From Bacteroidota bacterium (lineage in GTDB: Bacteria; Bacteroidota; Bacteroidia; Bacteroidales; FEN-979), in contig JAPLDL010000022.1 of the NCBI GenBank assembly GCA_026391735.1, positions 124,001 to 188,000 on the forward strand: DNA of 64,000 nt, given 5' to 3'. Shown here piece by piece: positions 42,730 through 51,544 of the stretch (its first letter is position 1; every line of letters begins with the position of its first letter). The position numbers were made by a program, and so were the translations under genes. The notes beneath the pieces are model-generated. The model had not been told where the DNA came from. It saw only the letters and a program-made list of their open reading frames with translations, and did not search any database.

Positions 42730-44495
42730 TTGCGTTTCGGTATTTTTACCCTGATTGTTGTTCCTTTGCCAGCAGCGGTCTCGAAATTGATTGTGCCTCC
42801 CAGTATCCTTGCCCTTTCCTGCATGTTATACAGTCCGTTACCGTTGCCCGGTTCACTGAATGCAGGTTCAAATCCTCTGCCGTTGTCTTCGATGATAAGG
42901 ATAAGGTTCTCTTTATTTTCTATTAACTGCATGCTGATATCTTTTGCCCCTGAATGACGGATTGAGTTGGTAAGCGCCTCCTGGGCAATGCGGTAAAGAT
43001 AAACGGTGATCTTGCTTTCGGGCGATCCTTCTATCCCATGTGCATAAAATTCGATTTCAAGCCCTGCCTGGTGGCCTGTAGTTTTGCAAAGGTTTTCAAG
43101 GGCATTGGCAAGGCCCAGCTCATTCAGTGCCGGGGGCATCAGGTCGTTTGAGATCTGCCGGGTTTCCTCAATAAGCGATCCGAATACATTTTTGATCTCT
43201 CCCATCGTTTTCTGAAGACAATGAAAATCTTCCCCATCGCAATTCTCGATCTGAAGTTTAGCTCCCACCAGTTTCTGCCCCAATCCGTCGTGCAACTCCC
43301 TGGAAACCCTTTGCCTCTCCATCTCCTGGCCATCATACATGGCTGATAACCTCCTGGCTCGTTCCTCCCTGATCCTGTCGGTCATGGAATTGAAAGTTCC
43401 TGCCAGCGCACCTATCTCGTCTGAAGATCTGATATCCACATGGGTGTCGAAATCTCCCTGCCCGGTTTTCAATGCGGCATTCCGGAGACTGATTATCGGC
43501 TGGGTAATCATTTTGGAGATAAGCCTGGCAATGGCTAGGATAAAAATAGAAATGATCAGTGACACCAAAAATATATCATTCCTTATCCTGTCAACAGGAA
43601 CCAGAGATTCGGCATAATCTATCTCGGCCAGGATGACCCATTGCAAACCCGGGATATTCAATGGTTCGTAGGCACTGAAGACTTTGATATTCCTGTAATC
43701 ATGGGTTACTATCGCCCCTGTATCACGGGCAATGGCTTGTTGAGCGCTCAGGGAATGCACCCCCGTTCCCAGCACCGAATGAGGGATGAACCTGGATTCG
43801 GAACGCATCAGGAAATCAGGCCCCACAAGGTAGGCTTCACCCGACCGCCCCAGTCCTATCCTGCTGTTGTTTTGAAGCATAATACCGTTTATCTCATGAG
43901 ATGAGACCTCCAAAACCACCGCCCCGATAAGCTTCCCATGTTCATCAGTTAATCCTTTCCCCAGGAAGCAGACCGGCAATGTGTCATTATCAAATCTTCT
44001 GAACAGGTCAATGATTACCAGGGTGTCCCTGATATGAACCAGATTCCATAGCTGAGAAAATTTTTGATATTCAGCAACAGGCCAGCCCGATGTATTCTGT
44101 TCGCCCAGGGGCAAAACCACAGGGTCATCCGCCTTCCCATAAATCAGAAAAACATTTGAAAAGCCATAACTTCTGTTATACGAAAGAAGATTATCCATGG
44201 CGTTCATTACCGACTGTCTGGATTTCTTGCTCTGGTCTTCGGTTTCCAGGGCAAGCTGCCTCATATCTTTGCTTTGTGAAAGATATTCAAGATTCCTTAT
44301 TTTTTCAGTAAAAAAATACTCTATCTGCTGTTTCTTTACAGCCCTGACTGAGATCAGCTGATCCATCGTCCTTTGCACAATTGCTTCACGGGCCGCATAA
44401 AATGAATAAATGCCCACTACCGTTACGGAAGCAAGGCCTACAAACATGAAAAGCAGTAGAAGTTTTGTTGTTATGGAGGAAACCTTAAAATTCAT
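42726..44495 (-). CDS. Sensor histidine kinase (HisKA_3 type)
   Basis: From the ATG at 44495 it has 589 residues: a membrane helix (about 10-30), a periplasmic sensing domain of about 260 residues with a Cache-like VVLEVSSHEINGI segment, a second helix near 310, a HAMP domain (about 325-385), a HisKA_3 dimerisation domain with the phospho-histidine in RELHDGLGQKLVGA, and a NarX-type ATPase domain (DNGRGFEP, GNGLYNMQERA). The signal is unknown. An exact -7 element (44512-44519) ends 17 bases upstream and supports this start over the one at 44528. Confidence 0.92.
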   Translation of the reverse strand: MNFKVSSITTKLLLLFMFVGLASVTVVGIYSFYAAREAIVQRTMDQLISVRAVKKQQIEYFFTEKIRNLEYLSQSKDMRQLALETEDQSKKSRQSVMNAMDNLLSYNRSYGFSNVFLIYGKADDPVVLPLGEQNTSGWPVAEYQKFSQLWNLVHIRDTLVIIDLFRRFDNDTLPVCFLGKGLTDEHGKLIGAVVLEVSSHEINGIMLQNNSRIGLGRSGEAYLVGPDFLMRSESRFIPHSVLGTGVHSLSAQQAIARDTGAIVTHDYRNIKVFSAYEPLNIPGLQWVILAEIDYAESLVPVDRIRNDIFLVSLIISIFILAIARLISKMITQPIISLRNAALKTGQGDFDTHVDIRSSDEIGALAGTFNSMTDRIREERARRLSAMYDGQEMERQRVSRELHDGLGQKLVGAKLQIENCDGEDFHCLQKTMGEIKNVFGSLIEETRQISNDLMPPALNELGLANALENLCKTTGHQAGLEIEFYAHGIEGSPESKITVYLYRIAQEALTNSIRHSGAKDISMQLIENKENLILIIEDNGRGFEPAFSEPGNGNGLYNMQERARILGGTINFETAAGKGTTIRVKIPKRK

Positions 44496-44511
44496 GTTCT
44501 TGAATATTGCA

Positions 44512-44519
44512 CAAAGGTA
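44512..44519 (-). promoter_or_regulatory. Promoter -7 element for the two-component operon
   Basis: TACCTTTG on the minus strand, exact TAnnTTTG match, between the ATG at 44528 and the preferred ATG at 44495. Confidence 0.6.
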
Positions 44520-44541
44520 ATATTCCATGGGATAAAATTTT

Positions 44542-44549
44542 TATCTTTG
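44542..44549 (+). promoter_or_regulatory. Promoter -7 element for the ABC exporter
   Basis: TATCTTTG, exact TAnnTTTG match, ends six bases before the ATG at 44555, giving an almost leaderless transcript and ruling out the upstream in-frame start at 44507. Confidence 0.6.
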
Positions 44550-44554
44550 CCCTG

Positions 44555-46414
44555 ATGAAAAAGCTGTTCAGGATATTGCGATATGCAAAACCATACTGGC
44601 TTTATGCCGTTTTGAATATTCTGTTCAATATCCTGTCAACCCTGTTCTCGCTTGTTTCTTTCACCCTGTTCATCCCGGTGCTGAACATGTTGTTCCAGAA
44701 AGTGAAAGTGCAACCTATTGCTCCATCCGTTGACCTTTCCAATGCTCATTCCATTGGCGACCTTACAAAGATGCTGTCTTTCTCGACGATACAGGATAAT
44801 TTCAATTATTTTTTCGGGACAATGATATTTCAGCACGGCGAAAAGCAGATGTTGCTTTATATCAGTATCACCATTGTTGTTCTGTTCTTCCTGAGGAATG
44901 TCTTCCGTTACCTGGCTATGTTTTTCCTGGCAACGGTAAGGAACGGTGTTGTCAGGGACATCCGCAGGCAGCTGTATTATAAAGCGCTTATCCTGCCATT
45001 AGGTTATTACAACGAACAGCGAAAAGGAGATATCATTTCCCGCATGACTACCGATGTACAGGAAGTGGAATGGTCGATCATGAGTTCTCTGGAAATGTTC
45101 TTCCGTGACCCGATCTCAATATTGTCATTCATGGCGGTATTGTTTGCAATTAGCCCGAGGCTCACAATTTTCATCCTGATACTTTTACCTGTTTCAGGGC
45201 TTATCATCGGTCAGATCGGGAAAAGCCTTAAACGAACTTCCGACAAGGGACAGCGGCAGATGGGGATCCTCCTTTCCATTATTGAAGAAACACTTTCAGG
45301 ATTAAGGATCATAAAAGCTTTCACAGCTATTGATTTTGCCGATAAACGGTTTGAGAAGACCAACAATCACTTTTTCAGGCTGATGGTCAGGCTTTACCGC
45401 AAGCGTGACCTGGCTTCACCTCTGAGCGAATTCCTCGGGGCCGTTGTTATCAGCATCGTGCTTTGGTATGGGGGACAGCTTGTGTTCACCCCGGGAAATC
45501 TCCTGGATGCTGCTACCTTCCTCACTTATATGGTGATCTTCTCCCAGATAATCAACCCGGCAAAAACAATTACCCAGGCCTGGTACAGCCTCCAGAAAGG
45601 AGCCGCTTCCCTCGACAGGATACAACAGGTGCTCAACGAACCCGAGCTTATTGAAGAGATGCCGGATGCCATCTCAAAAAAGAGCTTCGAAAAAGAAATT
45701 GAATTCAGAAATGTGAGTTTTGCTTATGTGCAGGAAGAAGTCCTGAAGGAGATCAGGCTCGTGATACCCAAGGGCAAAACTATTGCCCTGGTAGGCCCTT
45801 CGGGCGGGGGTAAATCCACGATGGTCGACCTGCTGCCGAGATTTTATGATACGATCAAAGGCGAAATTCTTATCGACGGAGTGCCAATTCAGAAAATGGT
45901 GATCAATGACCTCAGGGGCCTCATGGGAATTGTCTCACAGGAAACGATCCTCTTTAATGATACGGTGTTCAATAATATCGCTTTCGGGATGGAATCGGCA
46001 AGTGAGGAAGCTGTAATTGCCGCAGCCAAAGTTGCAAACGCCCATGAGTTTATCGAGAATATGCCTTTGGGTTACCAGACTAATATTGGAGACCGGGGAG
46101 TGAAACTTTCGGGCGGACAGAAGCAAAGGCTGAGCATCGCAAGAGCAGTCCTGAAGAACCCGCCCATCATGATCCTCGACGAAGCCACATCCGCCCTCGA
46201 TACTGAAAGTGAAAGGCTGGTGCAGCAAGCTCTGGAGAATTTAATGAAGAACCGCACTTCCGTCGTGATCGCCCACCGCTTGTCGACCATTCAGTTTGCC
46301 GATGAGATCATCGTGCTGCAAACAGGGGAGGTGGTGGAAAGAGGAACTCATACAGAGTTGCTTGAACGTAATGGTGTTTACAGAAAGTTATATGACCTTC
46401 AGTCATTTGTTTAA
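44555..46414 (+). CDS. MsbA-type ABC exporter
   Basis: From the ATG at 44555 it has 619 residues. An N-terminal six-helix transmembrane domain (to about 335) is followed by a nucleotide-binding domain with Walker A GPSGGGKST, signature LSGGQKQRLSIARA, Walker B IMILDEATSALD and the H-loop IAHRLST. The type I exporter fold fits flipping of lipid A or other lipids across the inner membrane. A 59-residue lipoprotein gene follows after 3 bp. Confidence 0.9.
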   Translation: MKKLFRILRYAKPYWLYAVLNILFNILSTLFSLVSFTLFIPVLNMLFQKVKVQPIAPSVDLSNAHSIGDLTKMLSFSTIQDNFNYFFGTMIFQHGEKQMLLYISITIVVLFFLRNVFRYLAMFFLATVRNGVVRDIRRQLYYKALILPLGYYNEQRKGDIISRMTTDVQEVEWSIMSSLEMFFRDPISILSFMAVLFAISPRLTIFILILLPVSGLIIGQIGKSLKRTSDKGQRQMGILLSIIEETLSGLRIIKAFTAIDFADKRFEKTNNHFFRLMVRLYRKRDLASPLSEFLGAVVISIVLWYGGQLVFTPGNLLDAATFLTYMVIFSQIINPAKTITQAWYSLQKGAASLDRIQQVLNEPELIEEMPDAISKKSFEKEIEFRNVSFAYVQEEVLKEIRLVIPKGKTIALVGPSGGGKSTMVDLLPRFYDTIKGEILIDGVPIQKMVINDLRGLMGIVSQETILFNDTVFNNIAFGMESASEEAVIAAAKVANAHEFIENMPLGYQTNIGDRGVKLSGGQKQRLSIARAVLKNPPIMILDEATSALDTESERLVQQALENLMKNRTSVVIAHRLSTIQFADEIIVLQTGEVVERGTHTELLERNGVYRKLYDLQSFV

Positions 46415-46417
46415 TCC

Positions 46418-46597
46418 ATGACGGTAAGATTTTCCAGGCCAATGGCCCTAGGTAAGACATTCTTCATCACAGGCATTCTGGCCCTGTTTGTTGTAATGGC
46501 ATCCTGCAGTAAAAACAGTTATTACTACCGGGAAAAGGAAACCAAGACAAGGGATTGTGCCCAGCCTGCCACTACATCTCACAAATACAAGAAATAA
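46418..46597 (+). CDS. Small lipoprotein of 59 residues
   Basis: A short frame from ATG 46418 to TAA 46597 encodes a 59-residue protein. It has a basic N-terminus, a hydrophobic segment (TFFITGILALFVVMA), a lipobox VMASC with Cys at residue 30, and a short polar tail rich in Tyr, Lys and Thr. It starts three bases after the ABC exporter stop and ends two bases before the convergent PBP4-like gene, so it is likely cotranscribed with the exporter. No family was recognised. Confidence 0.7.
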   Translation: MTVRFSRPMALGKTFFITGILALFVVMASCSKNSYYYREKETKTRDCAQPATTSHKYKK

Positions 46598-46599
46598 TA

Positions 46600-47451
46600 T
46601 CATACCTCAGCCATCCTGAGCAGGATGGCTTCAAGTTTTTTCTTAATGAGCTTGGTACGGCAGCTGTAATCGTTGACAATGATGGAAAATACCAGCTCGC
46701 GGCCTGAAACGCTTTTAACATATCCCGCAAAACTTTTAACCCCGGCTATGGTACCGGTTTTAGCCCTGACCCTGCCTTCGGCTGCAGTTCCCCTTAACGC
46801 TTTATGCAGGGTGCCGGTAAGTCCGGCGATTGGCAGGGATTCATAAAAGGGAAGAAAATATTTTGAGTTGGTCATGATAAACAGTGCATCAACCAGCTGT
46901 TTCGGGGAGATGGCATTGTTTCTCGACAACCCATTCCCATCGTCGAAATACATACCGCGGGTATCAAGGCCTTTGGCTTTCCAGAATTCCAGGATGGCCT
47001 GGACTCCCGCATCCTTGGTTGTATGATTGTATATTTTGCCTCCAATACGCCGAAGAAGTTTCGAAGCTCTCCAGTTTATGCTGTGCTGGTTTGTTACAGT
47101 TACTTCAGGGATGATGGGTGGACCGAAAATCTCCAAGGCGGGAGCGGTAACAAATAATTTGAGTGTGGAGGCCGGCATCATCGGCTTTGTTTGATCATAT
47201 TCGGCGATAATGGTTTTCTTGCTCTCCCTGGTGATGTCGATGATATAATAACCCAGGGTGGCGTTTTTAAGGCAGCCATCGGCTTTTAAATCCTCCAGGT
47301 CGGAAAGAAGCAGGTTGAAACGTTTGGCTTCAATACTGGTAAGTACAGGTACATCCTGTGTCTTTTTTTCAGCTTTTTTTACCTCCTGCCGGCAGGAACA
47401 GGTAAAAAACACAAAAACAAGCAGGAAAGGGATATTAAATTTTAAAGGCAT
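46600..47451 (-). CDS. Minimal D-alanyl-D-alanine carboxypeptidase, S13 (PBP4/DacB-like)
   Basis: The 283-residue lipoprotein (signal ending FFTCSC) has all three catalytic motifs of S13 penicillin-binding proteins in order: SxxK as S95-T-L-K98 in PASTLK, SxN as S124-I-N126, and KTG as K231-T-G. It also has the DGNGLSRNN segment that precedes the last part of PBP4. Only 26 residues separate K98 from S124, whereas typical PBP4 proteins have a large inserted domain there. The product should still be a periplasmic serine peptidase acting on peptidoglycan, but it is a mini form. Confidence 0.85.
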   Translation of the reverse strand: MPLKFNIPFLLVFVFFTCSCRQEVKKAEKKTQDVPVLTSIEAKRFNLLLSDLEDLKADGCLKNATLGYYIIDITRESKKTIIAEYDQTKPMMPASTLKLFVTAPALEIFGPPIIPEVTVTNQHSINWRASKLLRRIGGKIYNHTTKDAGVQAILEFWKAKGLDTRGMYFDDGNGLSRNNAISPKQLVDALFIMTNSKYFLPFYESLPIAGLTGTLHKALRGTAAEGRVRAKTGTIAGVKSFAGYVKSVSGRELVFSIIVNDYSCRTKLIKKKLEAILLRMAEV

Positions 47452-47637
47452 CAGGAAGAATTGGTAACAGGCTTCAAAGATCGTAAAAATTGCTTAGCTC
47501 TAAGGTCAGGTTGATAATTTTTTTTCATTTGTTAACTCGTTCACAATGAAAATTATAGATTACAACCACCCTGATTTGCAAGAGTATGTTTTTTAGTCGT
47601 AATTTCGCGGCCTGGAATACGATTAATAAACCTGTGT

Positions 47638-49146
47638 ATGATTAGAAAAGTACTAGTTGCAAACCGTGCCGAAATAGCAGTGAGGGTTATGCGTTCATGC
47701 CGGGAGATGGGTATTCGGTCGGTTGCCGTATTTTCCGATGCCGACCGTAAATCCATGCATGTAAGATATGCCGATGAAGCTTACAATATCGGGCCGGCGC
47801 CTTCCCGGGAAAGTTACCTTAACATTGAAGCGATCATAGGGGCTGCCAAAGCCTCCGGCGCCGATGCAATTCACCCCGGCTATGGGTTCCTCTCTGAGAA
47901 TGCGGCGTTTGCAACCCGATGCCAGGAAGAAGGGATCATCTTTGTTGGCCCCGATCCATATGCCATCACCACCATGGGCGATAAGATCATTGCCAGGCAA
48001 ACTATGATTGCAGCAGGCGTTCCTGTAGTTCCCGGAACAACTGAAAAGATCAATGACGAGCAACAAGCCCTTGAGATTGTCAATCAGATCGGCCTGCCGG
48101 TTATGATCAAAGCTTCTGCAGGCGGGGGTGGAAAAGGCATGAGACTTGTCAGGCAGATTGAAGAGCTTGGCTCCTCCTTCCGCAGAGCAAAATCGGAAGC
48201 AATGAATGCCTTCGGTAATGATTCGGTTTATATTGAAAAATACATTCAGTCGCCACATCATATTGAATTCCAGATCCTGGCCGACAACCAAGGCAATGTG
48301 ATACACCTGTTTGAACGGGAATGCTCAATCCAGAGAAGGCATCAGAAGGTAATAGAAGAAACCCCTTCGCCCCTGATGAACCCCGAACTCAGGCGGGAAA
48401 TGGGTGAGAAAGCCGTGCAGGCTGCCAGGGCCGTGAACTACAAGGGAGCTGGTACAATTGAATTTATTGTGAGCGACAACCTTGAATATTATTTTCTGGA
48501 AATGAACACCAGGCTGCAGGTTGAGCATCCGGTAACCGAAAGAGTAGTGGGAGTTGACCTTGTTAAAGAACAGATCAACATTGCCAATGGAAACCCTCTT
48601 CCCTTCAGGCAGGAAAACCTGAGGCAGTTCGGTCATGCAATTCAGTGCCGCATTTATGCCGAAGATCCCGATAATAATTTTATGCCTAACCCGGGTGTTA
48701 TCAGTCATATCACCGAACCTCACGGACTGGGCCTGCGATGCGATGGCTACGTTTATGAAGGATATGAGATCCCGATTTATTATGATCCCATGATAACCAA
48801 GCTGATCTCGTGGGGTGAGACAAGAACCGAGGCTATTGCCCGCATGAAACGCGCCTTGTATGAGTATAAGATAACCGGCGTAAAAACCAATATAAAATTC
48901 CTTGAAAAGATCATGGATACCAAGGACTTCAAGGATGGTAAGTACAATACCCACTTCATTGAAAACAATGAAGAGATACTGCATGCCTCGCGGCTTTGCG
49001 GCACCGAATGCGAGGACATGGCAATCATGGCGGCATTCGTCGACTTCCTGACCAAGACTGAAAGAATACAGCCACCTCATTATACCGGTGAACTTGGGTC
49101 GAACTGGAAGGATTTTGGAAGAAAACGTAATGTGTTACGTCTGTAA
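47638..49146 (+). CDS. Biotin carboxylase subunit of an acyl-CoA carboxylase
   Basis: The 502-residue protein carboxylates biotin with ATP and bicarbonate. The ATP-grasp domain shows ASAGGGGKGMRLV, FERECSIQRRHQKVIEE and FLEMNTRLQVEHPVTE, and the N-terminus is the standard KVLVANRAEIAVRVMRS. With the carrier and carboxyltransferase genes behind it, it forms a three-subunit biotin enzyme, most likely propionyl-CoA carboxylase; a cytoplasmic fatty-acid acetyl-CoA carboxylase is less likely. A near match to the -7 element (TAATTTCG) lies about 30 bp upstream. Confidence 0.92.
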   Translation: MIRKVLVANRAEIAVRVMRSCREMGIRSVAVFSDADRKSMHVRYADEAYNIGPAPSRESYLNIEAIIGAAKASGADAIHPGYGFLSENAAFATRCQEEGIIFVGPDPYAITTMGDKIIARQTMIAAGVPVVPGTTEKINDEQQALEIVNQIGLPVMIKASAGGGGKGMRLVRQIEELGSSFRRAKSEAMNAFGNDSVYIEKYIQSPHHIEFQILADNQGNVIHLFERECSIQRRHQKVIEETPSPLMNPELRREMGEKAVQAARAVNYKGAGTIEFIVSDNLEYYFLEMNTRLQVEHPVTERVVGVDLVKEQINIANGNPLPFRQENLRQFGHAIQCRIYAEDPDNNFMPNPGVISHITEPHGLGLRCDGYVYEGYEIPIYYDPMITKLISWGETRTEAIARMKRALYEYKITGVKTNIKFLEKIMDTKDFKDGKYNTHFIENNEEILHASRLCGTECEDMAIMAAFVDFLTKTERIQPPHYTGELGSNWKDFGRKRNVLRL

Positions 49147-49151
49147 CCGGG

Positions 49152-49200
49152 ATTCGTCAATCGTCAATCGTAAATCGTCAATCGTAAATCGTAAATCGTC
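49152..49200. repeat. 7-bp array between biotin carboxylase and carrier genes
   Basis: Seven heptads in register, ATTCGTC then AATCGTC or AATCGTA, from 49152 to 49200. The next unit position (49201-49207, AATGGCC) contains the start codon of the biotin carrier gene (49202-49204). Confidence 0.9.
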
Positions 49201-49201
49201 A

Positions 49202-49711
49202 ATGGCCTACGAAGTAAATCTTGGAAACCGAAGCGCAAAAGTCGAGGTTTTAAACCGGGACGGGAACAACGTCCTGCTCGATATCGACGGGCATAAATAT
49301 GATGTGGATATAGCAATGGTTGAGAGGGGTGTTTATTCCATCCTCTACAACGGGCATTCCTACAACATCGAACTTATAGAAGGCGACAGCAGTAAAAAGT
49401 ATATTGTGAACACCTTTGCAAAGACCTTCAATGTGGAGATCGTGGATGCCGAATCCAAATACATAAACAGCAGGAAGCAGGGTATGGCACAGGAAGAGGA
49501 GAATTTCGTGGCTTCTCCTATGCCGGGCAAGGTGGTCAAGATCCCGGTCAGGGTCGGAGAACAGGTCGCTGCCGGTCAAACTCTGATCGTTGTGGAAGCC
49601 ATGAAAATGCAAAGTGAATTCAAAGCAAGTCACGATAAAACCGTACTCGAAATACTCGTTAAAGAAGGAGATACCGTAAATGCTCATCAGCTCATGATGA
49701 AATTGGAATAA
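49202..49711 (+). CDS. Biotin carboxyl carrier protein
   Basis: From the ATG at 49202 it encodes 169 residues with a C-terminal biotinyl domain containing VEAMKMQSEF, whose lysine accepts biotin, and VASPMPGKVVKIPVRVGEQVAAGQ. The N-terminal half (AYEVNLGNRSAKVEVLNRDG and later) is typical of the carrier of acyl-CoA carboxylases of this type. A longer frame begins at 49088 but runs through the biotin carboxylase stop and a heptad array; the start at the end of the array is preferred. It sits between the carboxylase and carboxyltransferase genes. Confidence 0.9.
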   Translation: MAYEVNLGNRSAKVEVLNRDGNNVLLDIDGHKYDVDIAMVERGVYSILYNGHSYNIELIEGDSSKKYIVNTFAKTFNVEIVDAESKYINSRKQGMAQEEENFVASPMPGKVVKIPVRVGEQVAAGQTLIVVEAMKMQSEFKASHDKTVLEILVKEGDTVNAHQLMMKLE

Positions 49712-49722
49712 AACGATAAAGT

Positions 49723-51261
49723 ATGATTTCTCTTGAAGAAAAATTAAACGAATTCGAGCGCCGCAACAGAGCAGCAGAGCTTGGAGGCGGAATTGAAAAA
49801 ATTGAAAAACTTCATAAAGCAGGGCGGATTACTGCTCGTGAAAGGATCAATCTGCTACTTGATCCAAATACATTTGTCGAGATGGACAAGCTGGTTACCC
49901 ATCGCTGCCATGATTTTGGCATGTCCAAAAACAAGATCCCGGGTGATGGTATAATTACCGGGTATGGCAAGGTGGACGGCAGGCTTACTTTTGTTTTTGC
50001 CCAGGATTTTACGGTCTTTGGCGGGACCATGAGCCGGGCCAATGCCGAAAAGGTCGTCAAGATCATGGATATGGCAATGAATATGGGAGCCCCGCTCATC
50101 GGGCTGAATGACTCGGGCGGGGCGCGTATACAGGAAGGTGTTGAAAGCCTGGCCGGATATGCCGATATTTTTTACCGTAATGTGCAGGCTTCTGGCGTGA
50201 TCCCACAGATCTCGGCTATCCTTGGACCTTGTGCAGGCGGTGCAGTGTATTCTCCCGCCATGACCGATTTCATCTTCATGGTCAAGGAAAGCAGCTACAT
50301 GTTCGTTACAGGGCCCGAAGTCATCAAGACAGTGACCCATGAGGAAGTCACCATGGATGAACTGGGCGGCGCAATGACACATAATTCCAGGAGCGGGGTG
50401 GCCCATTTTGCTGCAGAAAATGATGAACAACTCATCATGATGATAAGGGAACTGCTGAGTTTCCTCCCTTCCAATAACATGTCAGATCCTCCGAACCGCC
50501 CCTGTACCGACGATATCATGAGACAGGATGAGAGTCTCCAGGATATAGTACCGGCCGATCCGAACAAGCCATACGATATCAAGGATATTATCACGACTGT
50601 TGTCGACGATCATAATTTTTTCGAGGTGATGCCTCATTTTGCAGGAAACATCATCATCGGTTTTGCCCGCCTGGGAGGCAAACCTGTGGGTATCGTAGCC
50701 AACCAACCGGCATACCTGGCCGGGGTTCTCGATATCAGCTCATCTGTCAAGGGAGCCAGGTTCGTGAGATTCTGCGATGCCTTTAACATCCCCCTCATCA
50801 CGTTTGAAGATGTACCCGGTTTTCTTCCCGGTACGAACCAGGAATACGGTGGGATCATCAAACATGGAGCCAAACTGCTGTATGCTTTTTGCGAAGCTAC
50901 CGTCCCCAAGATCACCGTGATAACCCGTAAAGCATACGGAGGCGCTTACTGCGTTATGTCAAGCAAACATATCGGAGGCGACGTCAATTATGCTTATCCC
51001 ACGGCGGAGATCGCCGTGATGGGCCCCGAGGGCGCCGTAAACATCATTCATAAAGGCAAACTTGGTGAAACGGAACGGGCTGAGGCCGTCGACAATTACC
51101 GTAAGACTTTTGCCAATCCATACAAAGCTGCCGAGCTGGGGTATGTCGACGAGATCATACTGCCAAGGCAAACCCGGATGAAACTTATCCAGGCCCTGGA
51201 TCTTACACAGAACAAAAGCAAACAGAATCCGCCCAAGAAGCACGGGAATATTCCATTATAG
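49723..51261 (+). CDS. Acyl-CoA carboxyltransferase, propionyl-CoA carboxylase beta type
   Basis: The 512-residue protein has the crotonase-fold carboxyltransferase domains: [19 protein letters not shown] with oxyanion-hole glycines in the first half, and [29 protein letters not shown] in the second. It transfers the carboxyl group from carboxybiotin to an acyl-CoA. Together with the two upstream genes it forms propionyl-CoA carboxylase or a closely related enzyme that could also work as methylmalonyl-CoA decarboxylase. Confidence 0.92.
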   Translation: MISLEEKLNEFERRNRAAELGGGIEKIEKLHKAGRITARERINLLLDPNTFVEMDKLVTHRCHDFGMSKNKIPGDGIITGYGKVDGRLTFVFAQDFTVFGGTMSRANAEKVVKIMDMAMNMGAPLIGLNDSGGARIQEGVESLAGYADIFYRNVQASGVIPQISAILGPCAGGAVYSPAMTDFIFMVKESSYMFVTGPEVIKTVTHEEVTMDELGGAMTHNSRSGVAHFAAENDEQLIMMIRELLSFLPSNNMSDPPNRPCTDDIMRQDESLQDIVPADPNKPYDIKDIITTVVDDHNFFEVMPHFAGNIIIGFARLGGKPVGIVANQPAYLAGVLDISSSVKGARFVRFCDAFNIPLITFEDVPGFLPGTNQEYGGIIKHGAKLLYAFCEATVPKITVITRKAYGGAYCVMSSKHIGGDVNYAYPTAEIAVMGPEGAVNIIHKGKLGETERAEAVDNYRKTFANPYKAAELGYVDEIILPRQTRMKLIQALDLTQNKSKQNPPKKHGNIPL

Positions 51262-51301
51262 TTTCGTCGCTGTTCGCACTCACATCACACCGACGCTATT
51301 T

Positions 51302-51423
51302 GCTCGCATCTTTGCACAGCAGCTACGGTTGCAGCGTCGTTCGTGCCTAATTATACCTGGGTCTATCCAGTTGAGACTCACTCCTTGCACCTGATGCTGC
51401 TTGTGCAAAATGCTGCGCTCATC
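51302..51423 (-). repeat. Dispersed 125-bp element, copy C (inverted)
   Basis: Read on the minus strand, this stretch matches 52783-52905 closely by eye (roughly three quarters of positions). Shared blocks are GCATCAGGTGCAAGGAG, ACGACGCTGCRACCGTAG and ATGCGAGC in the same order. Its outer end GCTCGCATCTTTGCA (51302-51316) is repeated as a perfect inverted copy at 51484-51498, giving 15-bp terminal-type repeats about 170 bp apart. It fills most of the 283-bp gap, and no ORF or RNA gene was seen in it. Confidence 0.75.
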
Positions 51424-51483
51424 ACAAAGCGTCTTGTGTGAGTGGGGTGCTCAATCAAATTTCGCATTCCCTGTCCTTAGCGA

Positions 51484-51525
51484 TGCAAAGATGCGAGCGA
51501 TTTCGCTATTTTTCATGTACCTTTG
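51484..51525 (+). promoter_or_regulatory. Inverted-repeat end and -7 element upstream of the amidohydrolase
   Basis: TGCAAAGATGCGAGC at 51484-51498 is the inverted partner of 51302-51316. TACCTTTG at 51518-51525 is an exact -7 match, 19 bp upstream of the amidohydrolase ATG. Confidence 0.6.
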
Positions 51526-51544
51526 ATCCATAATTTCACAGATT

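Noticed and set aside
46600-47451. PBP4-like pseudogene
   Set aside because: The frame is intact and all three catalytic motifs are present in order, so a functional mini enzyme is more likely than a decayed gene.
49088-49201. Longer start for the biotin carrier protein
   Set aside because: The upstream part overlaps the biotin carboxylase coding end and runs through a heptad array, and the encoded residues (DSSIVNRKSSIVNRKS) do not resemble the family.
51262-51544. tRNA or other structured RNA gene in the gap
   Set aside because: The sequence shows no cloverleaf or CCA end; the strongest structure is the inverted repeat of the dispersed element.
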